Below are positions 34,999 through 43,375 of a stretch of 64,000 bases of DNA, in pieces. How positions within the stretch are numbered: position 1 is the stretch's first letter; every line of letters begins with the position of its first letter. The notes under the pieces were generated by a model. That model was not told the origin of the DNA. It made no database searches and saw only the letters and a program-made list of their open reading frames with translations. Source of the stretch: Gaiellasilicea sp963789355 (lineage in GTDB: Bacteria > Actinomycetota > Thermoleophilia > Gaiellales > Gaiellaceae); contig CAWBKK010000006.1 in assembly GCA_963789355.1 (NCBI GenBank), positions 61,624 through 125,623 on the forward strand. The letters are read 5' to 3'. The position numbers were made by a program, and so were the translations under genes.

Positions 34999-36593
34999 AG
35001 GGCCTGATGATGGACTTCCAGCTGACGCTGCCGACGATCCTCAAGCGCGCGGAGACGTACTTCCCGCACCAGGAGATCGTGACGCGGATGCCCGACCGGA
35101 GCTTCCACCGCTACTCGTTCGCCGACCTCGGCAGGCGGTCGCGGCAGCTCGCCGTGGCGCTGAAGGGGCTCGGGCTCCAGCCCGGCGACCGGGTGGCGAC
35201 CCTCTGCTGGAACCACTACCAGCACCTCGAGGCCTATCTCGGGATCCCCTGCGGCGGCTTCGTCCTGCACACGCTGAACCTGCGGCTGCACCCCAACGAC
35301 CTCGGCTACATCGCCACGCACGCCGGCGACAAGGCCGTGATCGTGGACAAGAGCCTGCTTCCGCTCTGGGAGCAGTTCGCCGCCAAGACGCCGATCGAGC
35401 ACGTGTTCGTCGTCGAGGACGGCTACGAGGAGCTGCTCGCAGGCGCCGACCCCGACGACTTCGGCGACCCGACGCTCGACGAGAACGACGCGGCGGCGAT
35501 GTGCTACACGAGCGGCACGACCGGAATGCCGAAGGGCGTTCTCTATTCGCACCGCTCGACGGTCCTGCACACGCTCGGCGAGGCGCTCGCCGCCCCACTC
35601 GGCCTGCATGTGACCGAGAAGGAGACGTTCCTGCCGGTCGTGCCGATGTTCCACGCGAACGCGTGGGGCTACCCCTACACCTGCCTGATGGTCGGCGCGA
35701 AGATCGTTTTCCCCGGTCCGTTCCTCGATCCCGAGACGCTGCTCGACGACTTCGAGCAGGAGGGCGTCACGATCACCGCCGGCGTGCCGACGATCTGGAT
35801 GGGGATCCTCGGCATGCTCGACAAGGAGCCCGACCGCTGGGATCTCTCGAAGCTGCACTCGATGCTCGTCGGCGGCTCGGCGGCACCACGGGCGATGATC
35901 GCCGGCTTCCGGCAGCGACACGGCAAGACGGTCGTGCACGGCTGGGGGATGACCGAGACGTCGCCGCTCGCGACCGCCTCCGACTACATCGGCGAGTTCC
36001 GGGACGCGGACGAGGAGACGCAGCTGGACGTCGTCGCGATGCAGGGCCTGCCCCTGCCGTTCGTCGAGCTCCGCGCGATCGGCGACGACGGCAAGGAGAT
36101 CCCCTGGGACGGCGAGGCGATGGGCGAGCTCGAGGTTCGCGGGCCCTGGGTCGCCTCGGCCTACTACGACACGCCCGAGCAGGCGGAGCGGTGGACCGAC
36201 GACGGCTGGTTCAAGACCGGCGACATCGCGTCGTTCCACCCCAAGGGCTACGTGATGATCAAGGACCGCTCGAAGGACGTGATCAAGTCGGGCGGCGAGT
36301 GGATCTCCTCCGTCGACCTCGAGAACGCCCTGATGGCGCATCCCGCGATCGCCGAGGCGGCCGTGATCGCGATCCCGCACGAGAAGTGGGACGAGCGGCC
36401 GCTCGCGGTCTGCGTGCTGAGAGAGGGACAGTCCGCGACGCCGGACGAGCTGCGTGACTTCCTCGCGCCGAACTTCGCGAAGTTCTGGCTTCCGGACGCG
36501 TACGAGTTCGTGCAGGAGATTCCGAAGACGGCAGTCGGCAAGTTCCGCAAGACCGCGCTGCGGGAGCAGTTCACCGGGCAGCCGGTCTCCTAG
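34995..36593 (+). CDS. Fatty-acid-CoA ligase (AMP-forming)
   Basis: 532 residues from GTG 34995 with AAGGAG upstream. Motifs: the P-loop CYTSGTTGMPKGVLYSH, A5-like GWGMTETSPLAT, WFKTGDIASF, and the catalytic lysine region KTAVGKFRKTALRE. It activates a carboxylic acid to its CoA thioester, which the surrounding dehydrogenases, hydratase and SDRs would then process. Close to the medium/long-chain FadD group; chain length not determinable. Confidence 0.93.
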   Translation: MKGLMMDFQLTLPTILKRAETYFPHQEIVTRMPDRSFHRYSFADLGRRSRQLAVALKGLGLQPGDRVATLCWNHYQHLEAYLGIPCGGFVLHTLNLRLHPNDLGYIATHAGDKAVIVDKSLLPLWEQFAAKTPIEHVFVVEDGYEELLAGADPDDFGDPTLDENDAAAMCYTSGTTGMPKGVLYSHRSTVLHTLGEALAAPLGLHVTEKETFLPVVPMFHANAWGYPYTCLMVGAKIVFPGPFLDPETLLDDFEQEGVTITAGVPTIWMGILGMLDKEPDRWDLSKLHSMLVGGSAAPRAMIAGFRQRHGKTVVHGWGMTETSPLATASDYIGEFRDADEETQLDVVAMQGLPLPFVELRAIGDDGKEIPWDGEAMGELEVRGPWVASAYYDTPEQAERWTDDGWFKTGDIASFHPKGYVMIKDRSKDVIKSGGEWISSVDLENALMAHPAIAEAAVIAIPHEKWDERPLAVCVLREGQSATPDELRDFLAPNFAKFWLPDAYEFVQEIPKTAVGKFRKTALREQFTGQPVS

Positions 36594-37282
36594 TGCAGCT
36601 CGAGGGGAAGACGTTCATCGTGACGGGTGGCCGCTCCGGGCTCGGGGAGGCCACCGCGGCGATGCTCGAGCACGAGGGCGCGACGGTCGTGATCGCCGAC
36701 CTGCCCGAAACGGACGTGACCGACGCGAGCGCGGTGCAGGAGCTCGTCGACTCGTGCGAGGAGCTGCACGGCGTCGTCAACTGCGCCGGGATCGGGGGCG
36801 GCGCCCGCGTCGTCGGCTTCCCGCTCGACCGCTTCCGCAAGGTGATCGAGGTCAACCTGATCGGCACCTTCAACGTGCTCTCGCTCGGCGCCGCCAAGAT
36901 CGCCGAGGGCGAGCCGGACGGGGAGGGCACGCGCGGCGTCATCGTCAACACGGCGTCGAACGCGGCGTTCGACGGCCAGATCGGCCAGGCCGCCTACTCG
37001 GCGTCGAAGGCCGGCGTCGCCGGGATGACGCTGCCGGTCGCGCGCGACCTCGCCTCGAAGGGGATCCGCGTCGTCACGATCGCGCCCGGCCCGTCCGACA
37101 CGCCGATGCTCGGGCCGATGCGCGAGGACATCCGCGAGAGCCTGACGGCGCAGATTCCGTTCCCGAAGCGGCTCGGCCGCGCCGAGGACTTCGCCGCGCT
37201 CGTCAAGCACATCGTCGAGAACGAGTACCTGAACGGCGAGGTGATTCGCCTCGACGGAGCACTCCGAATGGGTCCGAGATAA
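36593..37282 (+). CDS. SDR oxidoreductase, type II 3-hydroxyacyl-CoA dehydrogenase-like
   Basis: 229 residues from GTG 36593 (TAGTG overlap with the ligase stop). Cofactor motif TGGRSGLGEA, NCAGIGG, and the catalytic YSASKAG are present. The sequence VIVNTASNAAFDGQIGQAAYSASK resembles HSD17B10-type 3-hydroxyacyl-CoA dehydrogenases, consistent with the third step of beta-oxidation next to an enoyl-CoA hydratase. Confidence 0.87.
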   Translation: MQLEGKTFIVTGGRSGLGEATAAMLEHEGATVVIADLPETDVTDASAVQELVDSCEELHGVVNCAGIGGGARVVGFPLDRFRKVIEVNLIGTFNVLSLGAAKIAEGEPDGEGTRGVIVNTASNAAFDGQIGQAAYSASKAGVAGMTLPVARDLASKGIRVVTIAPGPSDTPMLGPMREDIRESLTAQIPFPKRLGRAEDFAALVKHIVENEYLNGEVIRLDGALRMGPR

Positions 37283-37291
37283 AGGAGCTAC

Positions 37292-38080
37292 ATGGCTGAG
37301 TACGTCAAGGTCGAGCAGGACGGGCGCGTCGCGATCGTCACCCTCGACCACCCGCCCGTGAACGCATTGTCGTCGCAGCTGCTCGAGGAGCTCGAGGCGG
37401 AGTACGAGCGGCTCGACGCCGACGACGAGGTGCGCGCGATCGTGCTCCGCGGCGAGGGCGAGAAGGCGTTCGTCGCCGGCGCCGACATCACGGAGTTCCC
37501 GGCGATGCGGGAGCAGATCGAGGAGGCGGCGGAGACCGGCTCGGCACGCGGGATCCAGAAGCTCGCCGCGAGGATGGACGCGGGCCGGACGCCCGTCGTC
37601 GCCGCGATCCACGGCTACTGCCTCGGCGGCGGGCTGGAGCTGGCGATGGCCTGCGACATCCGGATCGCGGCCGAGGACGCACAGCTCGGCCAGCCGGAGA
37701 TCAAGCTCGGCCTGATTCCCGGCGGCGGCGGCACGCAGCGTCTCCCCCGCCTCGTCGGGCACGGGCGCGCGCTCTACCTCAACCTCAGCGGCGACCCGAT
37801 CTCGGGCTCGCAGGCCTACGAGTGGGGCCTCGTCGAGCAGGCGGTGCCGCGCGCAGGGCTGCTGGACGCGGCGCTCGAGCTGGCGCGGACGCTCTCGCAG
37901 CGCTCGCCGCACGCGATGGGAGTGATCAAGCAGCTCGCCGCCGAGACGCGCGACCTGCCGCTCGCGGAGGGGATGCAGCGGGAGGCGCGGGGCTTCATCA
38001 AGTGCATCGGCAGCGAGGACGGCGCCGAGGGCGTCGTCGCGTTCCTCGAGAAGCGCCAGCCGGAGTTCACCGGCCGATGA
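37292..38080 (+). CDS. Enoyl-CoA hydratase/isomerase (crotonase family)
   Basis: 262 residues, AAAGGAG upstream of ATG 37292. Oxyanion-hole segments AFVAGADITEF and GYCLGGGLELAMACD and the glutamate-bearing GQPEIKLGLIPGGGGTQRLPRL are intact, so hydratase activity on 2-enoyl-CoA is expected. Sits between the SDR and an MDR reductase. Confidence 0.92.
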   Translation: MAEYVKVEQDGRVAIVTLDHPPVNALSSQLLEELEAEYERLDADDEVRAIVLRGEGEKAFVAGADITEFPAMREQIEEAAETGSARGIQKLAARMDAGRTPVVAAIHGYCLGGGLELAMACDIRIAAEDAQLGQPEIKLGLIPGGGGTQRLPRLVGHGRALYLNLSGDPISGSQAYEWGLVEQAVPRAGLLDAALELARTLSQRSPHAMGVIKQLAAETRDLPLAEGMQREARGFIKCIGSEDGAEGVVAFLEKRQPEFTGR

Positions 38081-38991
38081 GGGCCGCCGTCCTCCACGAG
38101 ACCGGGAAGCCGCTCTCCGTGGAGGACGTGCCCGAACCCGAGGTGTCCGACGGCCAGTCCCTCCTCGACGTGCGGGCGGCCGGCATCAACTTCGCCGACG
38201 TCCTGATCAAGAATGGGATGTACCCCCAGCCGCCCGAGTTGCCGGCGATCCTCGGCAACGAGGTCGCGGGGGACATCGGCGGCCGGCGCGTGCTCGCGTT
38301 CGCCCGGCTCTCCGGCGGCGGGTACGCCGAACGCGTCGCGGTCGAGGACGAGTGGCTCTTCGACCTGCCCGCGAGCGCGAGCTATGCCGAGGGGGCCGCG
38401 TTCCTGACGACGTACCTGACGGCGTGGATCCCCATGACGCGGCAGGCACACATCCATCCGGACTCGCACGTGCTCGTGACTGCCGCCGCGGGCGGTGTCG
38501 GCACGGCCGCGATCCAGGTGGCGGCGTTCTGCGGCGCCACGATCACGGCGGCAGCGGGCTCGGAGGAGAAGCGCGAGCTGGCGCGGAAGCTGGGCGCCCA
38601 GCGCACGGTCACCTACGACGAGATCGGCGAGCTCGACGACATCGACATCGCCTTCGATCCGGTCGGCGGGCCGGTCTTCACCGCGTGCATCAAGGCGCTG
38701 CGGCCGCTCGGAGTCGCGATCGGGATCGGCTTTGCCGGCGGCACGTGGGAACCCGTCGACCCGGCGCGGCTCGTGGGCCGGAACGTCGGCGTCCAGGGCT
38801 TCTACCTCGGCCGGCTGATGGGACTGCGCCCCGACCTCGTCCGGCTCGAGGTCGACGAGCTGCTCGCACTCTGGCGCCGCGGCGCGCTCCGCCCCCTAGT
38901 GGGGGCCGAGTTCCCGCTCGAGCAGGCAAACGAGGCGCTCGACCTGATCGGGTCGCGCAGGTCGACCGGAAAGGTCGTCCTTGTTCCCTGA
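38077..38991 (+). CDS. Quinone oxidoreductase-like MDR protein (NADPH)
   Basis: 304 residues from ATG 38077, overlapping the hydratase stop. The zinc-less MDR pattern is seen: AAGINFADVLIKNGMYPQPP, TAAAGGVGTAAIQVA nucleotide fold and C-terminal RRSTGKVVLVP. Members reduce quinones or enoyl/acryloyl-CoA double bonds; here an enoyl-CoA-type substrate is plausible from context. Confidence 0.87.
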   Translation: MRAAVLHETGKPLSVEDVPEPEVSDGQSLLDVRAAGINFADVLIKNGMYPQPPELPAILGNEVAGDIGGRRVLAFARLSGGGYAERVAVEDEWLFDLPASASYAEGAAFLTTYLTAWIPMTRQAHIHPDSHVLVTAAAGGVGTAAIQVAAFCGATITAAAGSEEKRELARKLGAQRTVTYDEIGELDDIDIAFDPVGGPVFTACIKALRPLGVAIGIGFAGGTWEPVDPARLVGRNVGVQGFYLGRLMGLRPDLVRLEVDELLALWRRGALRPLVGAEFPLEQANEALDLIGSRRSTGKVVLVP

Positions 38992-39658
38992 GAGCGCGCT
39001 CGTGACCGGTGCTGCCGGAGGAATCGGGCGCGCGCTGGTGGCGCTGCTGGAGGCGGAGGGCGCCGCCGTCCGCGGGCTCGACCTCACGAGCGGCTTCGAC
39101 GTCTCCGACCCGCAGGAGTGGATCGACGTCGCGCCCGCCGACCTCGTCTGCCTGAACGCGGGTGTGCTCGCCAGGGGCGACGGCACGATCGACGATTACC
39201 GGCGGATCCTCGGGGTCAACGTCGACGGCGTCGTCTTCGGGATGCAGGTGCTCGCGCCGCGGATGCGGCCGGGCAGCGCCTTCGTCGTGACGGCGTCGCT
39301 CGCGGGGCTGATCCCGATGGCGTCCGATCCGCTCTACGTCCTGACGAAGCACGCCGTCGTCGGCTACGCGCGCTCGATGGCGGAGGTGCTGGCGCCGCGC
39401 GAGATCCGCGTCAACATCGTCTGCCCCGGAATCGTGCGCACGCCGATGACCGAGCCCGAGCAGGAGAAGCTCGACGCAGCCGGGTTCCCGCTGATGGAGC
39501 CCGAGCAGATTGCGGAGGGAATCCTCGTCGCGGGCCGCAGCGAGCTGACCGGCCAGGCCTGGGTGTGCCAGCCGGGCCGCGAGCCGACGCTCTTCCGCTT
39601 CCCGAACGTCCCCGGCCCGAGGGTCGAGGGCGCGGAAGGCATGATCCCGCAACTGTGA
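38981..39658 (+). CDS. SDR oxidoreductase
   Basis: 225 residues from TTG 38981 (11-base overlap with the previous gene). It has the TGAAGGIGRAL cofactor motif, a catalytic YVLTKHAVV, and CPGIVRTPMTEPE. It is shorter than classical SDRs at the N-terminus because it begins directly at the cofactor strand. Probably oxidises or reduces an alcohol/ketone group of the pathway substrate. Confidence 0.85.
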   Translation: MFPESALVTGAAGGIGRALVALLEAEGAAVRGLDLTSGFDVSDPQEWIDVAPADLVCLNAGVLARGDGTIDDYRRILGVNVDGVVFGMQVLAPRMRPGSAFVVTASLAGLIPMASDPLYVLTKHAVVGYARSMAEVLAPREIRVNIVCPGIVRTPMTEPEQEKLDAAGFPLMEPEQIAEGILVAGRSELTGQAWVCQPGREPTLFRFPNVPGPRVEGAEGMIPQL

Positions 39659-40653
39659 AGCTCGGGATGCAGCTCGGCTACGACGACCCGATCGGGTCGG
39701 TCGCCATGGCCCAGGAGGCCGACCGGCTCGGCTTCGACTCCGTCTGGACGTCGGAGGCGTGGGGCGCCGACGCCGTCACGGTCGCCTCCTGGATCGCGGC
39801 CACCACCCAGCGGATCGGGATCGGCACGGCGATCATGCAGATGCCCGCCCGCACGCCGGCGCTGACCGTGATGACCGCGGCGACGCTCGACCAGCTCTCC
39901 GGCGGCCGCGTCCTGCTCGGCCTCGGCACCTCCGGGCCGCAGGTCGTCGAGGGCTGGCACGGCGTCGCGTGGGGGAAGCCGCTCGGGCGCACGCGGGAGT
40001 ACGTCGAGATCGTCCGCGCCGGGCTGCGCCGGGAGACGATCGAGCATCACGGCGCCCACTACGACATCCCCTACTCCGGCGACGACGCGACCGGCCTCGG
40101 CAAGCCGCTGAAGCTGATCCTGAAGCCTCTGCGCCGCGATGTCCCGATCTATCTCGCGGCGCTCGGCCCGAAGAACGTCGCCCTCGCCGCCGAGATCGCG
40201 GACGGCTGGTTGCCGATCTTCTTCTCCCCCTCTCGCTTCCGCGAGATCCACGGCCCCTCGCTCGCCGATGCGCCGGACGGCTTCCAGATCGCGCCGATGT
40301 GCCCGGTTCTCGTCGGCGACGACGTGCAGCAGTGCCGCGACATGCTGAAGCCGATGCTGGCGCTCTACCTCGGCGGCATGGGCGCGAAGGGGAAGAACTT
40401 CTACAACTCGCTCGCCCAGCGCTACGGCTACGAGGAGGCCGCCGGGAAGATCCAGGAGCTCTACCTGTCCGGGATGAAGGGCGAGGCGGCGCTGACCGTG
40501 CCCGACGAGCTCGTCGACGAGATCGCGCTGGTCGGCCCGAAGGAGCGAATCGCGGAGCGGCTGGAGGCGTGGCGCGAGGCCGGCGTCTCGACCCTCGTGA
40601 TCCAGGCTCGCCAGAAAGAGGCGCTCACGGTGATGGCCGAGTTGCTCCTGTGA
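39655..40653 (+). CDS. LLM-class F420-dependent oxidoreductase
   Basis: 332 residues from GTG 39655 (GTGA overlap). The luciferase-like barrel pattern is clear: KLGMQLGYDD, ADRLGFDSVWTSEAWGADA, RIGIGTAIMQMPARTPA, TLDQLSGGRVLLGLGTSGPQVVEG. In actinobacteria this subgroup uses F420, and fbiC in the same window supports cofactor supply. F420 use is inferred; FMN is the alternative. Confidence 0.9.
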   Translation: MKLGMQLGYDDPIGSVAMAQEADRLGFDSVWTSEAWGADAVTVASWIAATTQRIGIGTAIMQMPARTPALTVMTAATLDQLSGGRVLLGLGTSGPQVVEGWHGVAWGKPLGRTREYVEIVRAGLRRETIEHHGAHYDIPYSGDDATGLGKPLKLILKPLRRDVPIYLAALGPKNVALAAEIADGWLPIFFSPSRFREIHGPSLADAPDGFQIAPMCPVLVGDDVQQCRDMLKPMLALYLGGMGAKGKNFYNSLAQRYGYEEAAGKIQELYLSGMKGEAALTVPDELVDEIALVGPKERIAERLEAWREAGVSTLVIQARQKEALTVMAELLL

Positions 40654-41567
40654 AGGAGGCGTTCGCCGCCGCTCTCGGCGCGCCGGTCGACCGCGCGGTG
40701 CTGCTCGCCGGCGGCGCGTCGAAGGAGGCCTGGGCGGTCGACTCGGGCGGGCGCGAGCTGCTGATCCGCCGTGCGGCGGGCGGCGTCATCCACCAGGCGA
40801 CGCTGTCGCTCGAGCACGAGTTCGAGGTCCTGCGCGCGGCGCACGAGGCCGGCGTAAAGGTGCCCGAGCCGATCGCGTACCTCGGCGAGGTCGACGGCAA
40901 GGAAGCGTTCGTGATGGAGCGGGTCTGGGGGGAGACGATCGGCCGTCGCATCGTCAAGAACCCGCCACCGGGCCTCGATCTCCAGCTCGCCGACGAGCTG
41001 GCCAGGATCCACGCGATCGCGCCCGCGCGGGTGCCGTTCCTCGAGACGGGAGACCAGGTCGCACGCTTCTACGACGAGCTCGACTCGGTCGGCGAGCCGC
41101 ATCCGGCGATCGAGCTCGGGCTCCACTGGGTCAAGGAGCGCCTGCCGACCCACCGGGACCCAGTCGTCGTTCACGGCGACTGGCGGATCGGCAACATCGC
41201 CGTGGACGAGGACGGCATCGTCGCCGTGCTCGACTGGGAGTTCGCGCACCTCGCCGACCCCGTCGAGGATCTCGCCTGGCCGCTCGTCCGAGCCTGGCGG
41301 TTCGGCGCCGACGACAAGCACCTCGGCGGCGTCGGCGACCTCGACCGCTACCTCGACCGCTACGCCGAGCTGACCGGCCTCGAGGTCACGCGCGAGGAGC
41401 TGCTCGTCTGGGAGGTCTTCGGCAACGTCAAGTGGGCCACGGGCTGCCTGACCCAGTCGCGGCGCCACTTCAGCGGGCAGGAGCGCTCGGTCGAGCTCGC
41501 CGTCCTGGGCAGGCTCGCCGCCGAGATGGAGTACGAGCTGCTGGATCTGATCGAACATGCAGCATGA
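40650..41567 (+). CDS. APH/ACAD10-type phosphotransferase
   Basis: 305 residues from GTG 40650. Kinase fold: the lysine strand ELLIRRAAGG, catalytic loop VVVHGDWRIGNIAV and metal loop VLDWEFAHLADPVEDLAW. This is the group linked to acyl-CoA dehydrogenases (in human ACAD10/11 it is fused to them), thought to phosphorylate hydroxyacyl-CoA to help elimination. Neighbouring ACADs and the DUF6285 protein fit that role. Confidence 0.85.
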   Translation: MKEAFAAALGAPVDRAVLLAGGASKEAWAVDSGGRELLIRRAAGGVIHQATLSLEHEFEVLRAAHEAGVKVPEPIAYLGEVDGKEAFVMERVWGETIGRRIVKNPPPGLDLQLADELARIHAIAPARVPFLETGDQVARFYDELDSVGEPHPAIELGLHWVKERLPTHRDPVVVHGDWRIGNIAVDEDGIVAVLDWEFAHLADPVEDLAWPLVRAWRFGADDKHLGGVGDLDRYLDRYAELTGLEVTREELLVWEVFGNVKWATGCLTQSRRHFSGQERSVELAVLGRLAAEMEYELLDLIEHAA

Positions 41568-41862
41568 CCGCCCGAGTCCGCAGGAGCTCGCCGAGGCTGT
41601 GCGCGAGTTCCTGCAGGGGGAGATCCTCCCGATCCTCGACGACCACCGGCTGAAGTTCCGGACGCTCGTTGCGATCAACGGGCTCGGGATCGCCGAGCGG
41701 GAGCTCTGGGCGACGACCCCTCCACGCGAGGAAGACTGGGAGCTGGCCCGACGGATCCGCGCCGGCGACGTCCCCGAGGACGCCGTCGCGCTGCTGAAGG
41801 AGCAGGTGGCGCAGAAGCTTCGGGTGTCGAACCCGCGGGCGCTGGCGAAGTACGAAGAGTGA
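41557..41862 (+). CDS. DUF6285-type small protein
   Basis: 101 residues, mostly helical and charged: PSPQELAEAVREFLQGEILP, LKFRTLVAINGLGIAERELW. I recognise the pattern of small DUF6285 proteins that accompany APH-like kinases and acyl-CoA dehydrogenases. It overlaps both neighbours, implying tight co-expression. Likely an accessory subunit; no catalytic residues evident. Confidence 0.7.
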   Translation: MQHDRPSPQELAEAVREFLQGEILPILDDHRLKFRTLVAINGLGIAERELWATTPPREEDWELARRIRAGDVPEDAVALLKEQVAQKLRVSNPRALAKYEE

Positions 41863-42524
41863 GACGAAGGTTGATCCTCATGCGCCACGGCGACGTCTCG
41901 TACGTGGACGAGGCCGGGGCGCCGGTGAAGCCGGAGGACGTGCCCCTCACACCGCGCGGACGCGAGCAGGCAACTGCGGCCCGCGACGCACTCGCGACCA
42001 TCGACTTCGATCTCGTCGTCGCGAGCGACCTCCCCCGCACCCTCGAGACGGCGGAGATCGTCGCGCCCGGAGCACACGTCGAGCTCTGGCCGGAGCTGGC
42101 GGAATGGCGCGGGGGCCGCCTCGACGCGATTCCGCCCGAGGAGCTCGAAGCGTCGTTCGTCGGGGCGCTGCGGGTAAAGGACGAGGCGGCGCGCTTCCTC
42201 GGCGGCGAGTCGCTCGGCGAGGCTCTCGATCGCGTCCACCCCGCACTCGAGCGGCTGCTCGCCCGCGACTGGCACACCGCGCTCGCCGTCCTCCACGGCG
42301 GCGTCAACCGGATCGTCATCTCCTACGCGCTCTCCGGCGACCGCACCTACTTCGGCACGTTCGAGCAGGCCCCGGCGTGCATCAACGTGCTTGACCTCGG
42401 CGACGACGGCTGGATCGTGCGGACCGTCAACTACGTCCCCTACGACCCGATCCACCCAGCGCGCACGACGACGATGGAGCACCTCTGGGCGCAGCTGAAG
42501 CCGTTTCTAGACGAGCGCGCGTAG
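41859..42524 (+). CDS. Histidine phosphatase (phosphoglycerate mutase-like) family protein
   Basis: 221 residues from GTG 41859. The phosphohistidine motif is LMRHGDVSY (RHG), the second basic residue lies in ASDLPRTLETAEI and the distal histidine in AVLHGGVNRIVI. It removes phosphate from a small molecule or protein. Last gene of the plus-strand run, ending 18 bases inside the convergent kinase gene. Confidence 0.85.
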   Translation: MRRRLILMRHGDVSYVDEAGAPVKPEDVPLTPRGREQATAARDALATIDFDLVVASDLPRTLETAEIVAPGAHVELWPELAEWRGGRLDAIPPEELEASFVGALRVKDEAARFLGGESLGEALDRVHPALERLLARDWHTALAVLHGGVNRIVISYALSGDRTYFGTFEQAPACINVLDLGDDGWIVRTVNYVPYDPIHPARTTTMEHLWAQLKPFLDERA

Positions 42525-43265
42525 CACCTCGATCTCGTTCTCGTCCGCCCCGAGGTACGCGCCCCGGATCACTGTCCACTTCCGCATCCGTTCCTCGTCG
42601 AGGCCGGCTTCGGCGAACGCCGCGAGGCGGCGGGCAGTGACGCCGGGGTCGATCCGGTACGGGATCGGGTTCCAGAGGAACGACGGGATGTCGTACTCGG
42701 CCTCGCCGAGCATCGCCTTCGGGTCGATGGCGAGGTGGCCGCGGGCCGAGACCAGGATGTTGTGATGGTGGAAGTCGCCGTGCACGATGACCTTGCGACC
42801 GACGTCGAGCGTGCCGTACAGCTCGCGTGCGAGCGGGACGAGCGGGTGCCCCTCAGCGTTGTCGAGCCAGCGAGGAACCCAGTCGCCGATCCAGCGGAAC
42901 GGCTGCGCCGCCGGGCGCCAGAGTCGAAGCCCGACCTCCACTGCGATCGCCGTCGCCTCGTCCTCCGGCAGCGCGGCGATGTCGTCTCCGGGACGCGCCT
43001 GTTCAACGAGCAGCGCGCGCCGGGGGACGTCGCGACGCAGGAGCCGCACCGCACCCTGCCCCGCCCAGAGCTCGAGCGCGTCGGCCTCCTCGTCGGCCTC
43101 GTCGTCCTCGAAAGGCGTCACCTTCAGCACTGCGTCGTCTCCGGCCCGCGCGACGAACGAATACCGGGCAAGCTCGAACGGCTCCCCGAGCTCGACCCCC
43201 CACTCCGCAGCGACCTCGCGCGCGATCCGCTCGAGCGGCGCGAGGTCGGGCCGGTCGTCGCTCAT
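42507..43265 (-). CDS. Aminoglycoside/hydroxyurea phosphotransferase-family kinase
   Basis: 252 residues. Catalytic loop VIVHGDFHHHNILV and metal-binding AIDPKAMLGEAEYD match the streptomycin 6-kinase/hydroxyurea phosphotransferase family. Physiological substrate unknown; resistance should not be assumed. The promoter region carries two perfect palindromes. Confidence 0.85.
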   Translation of the reverse strand: MSDDRPDLAPLERIAREVAAEWGVELGEPFELARYSFVARAGDDAVLKVTPFEDDEADEEADALELWAGQGAVRLLRRDVPRRALLVEQARPGDDIAALPEDEATAIAVEVGLRLWRPAAQPFRWIGDWVPRWLDNAEGHPLVPLARELYGTLDVGRKVIVHGDFHHHNILVSARGHLAIDPKAMLGEAEYDIPSFLWNPIPYRIDPGVTARRLAAFAEAGLDEERMRKWTVIRGAYLGADENEIEVLRALV

Positions 43266-43283
43266 GGCCGGGCGGCGAGCGAG

Positions 43284-43308
43284 GGCTTGTGTTGATTCAA
43301 CACAAGCC
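43284..43308. promoter_or_regulatory. Perfect palindrome, copy 1 (probable operator)
   Basis: Arms GGCTTGTGTTGA and TCAACACAAGCC around a single central T: 12 bp of perfect dyad symmetry, far more AT-rich than its surroundings and without a T tract. It lies 19 bases upstream of the kinase ATG, downstream of a possible -10 (TACGGT, minus, 43324-43329). Confidence 0.7.
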
Positions 43309-43344
43309 TTGACGACGCAAGGAACCGTACGGGTGCCCGGGAGG

Positions 43345-43365
43345 CTTGTGTTGAATCAACACAAG
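43345..43365. promoter_or_regulatory. Perfect palindrome, copy 2 (probable operator)
   Basis: Core CTTGTGTTGA-A-TCAACACAAG, identical to copy 1 except for the central base; the outer GG is kept on one side. Centres of the copies are 59 bases apart and bracket the possible kinase promoter, a layout typical of repressor sites. Copy 2 ends 10 bases before the thiolase stop. Confidence 0.7.
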
Positions 43366-43375
43366 ATCGCTCCGG

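Noticed and set aside
43284..43365. Two-unit CRISPR-like or insertion-sequence terminal repeat
   Set aside because: Only two copies, each itself a perfect palindrome, no transposase or cas gene, and no target duplication.
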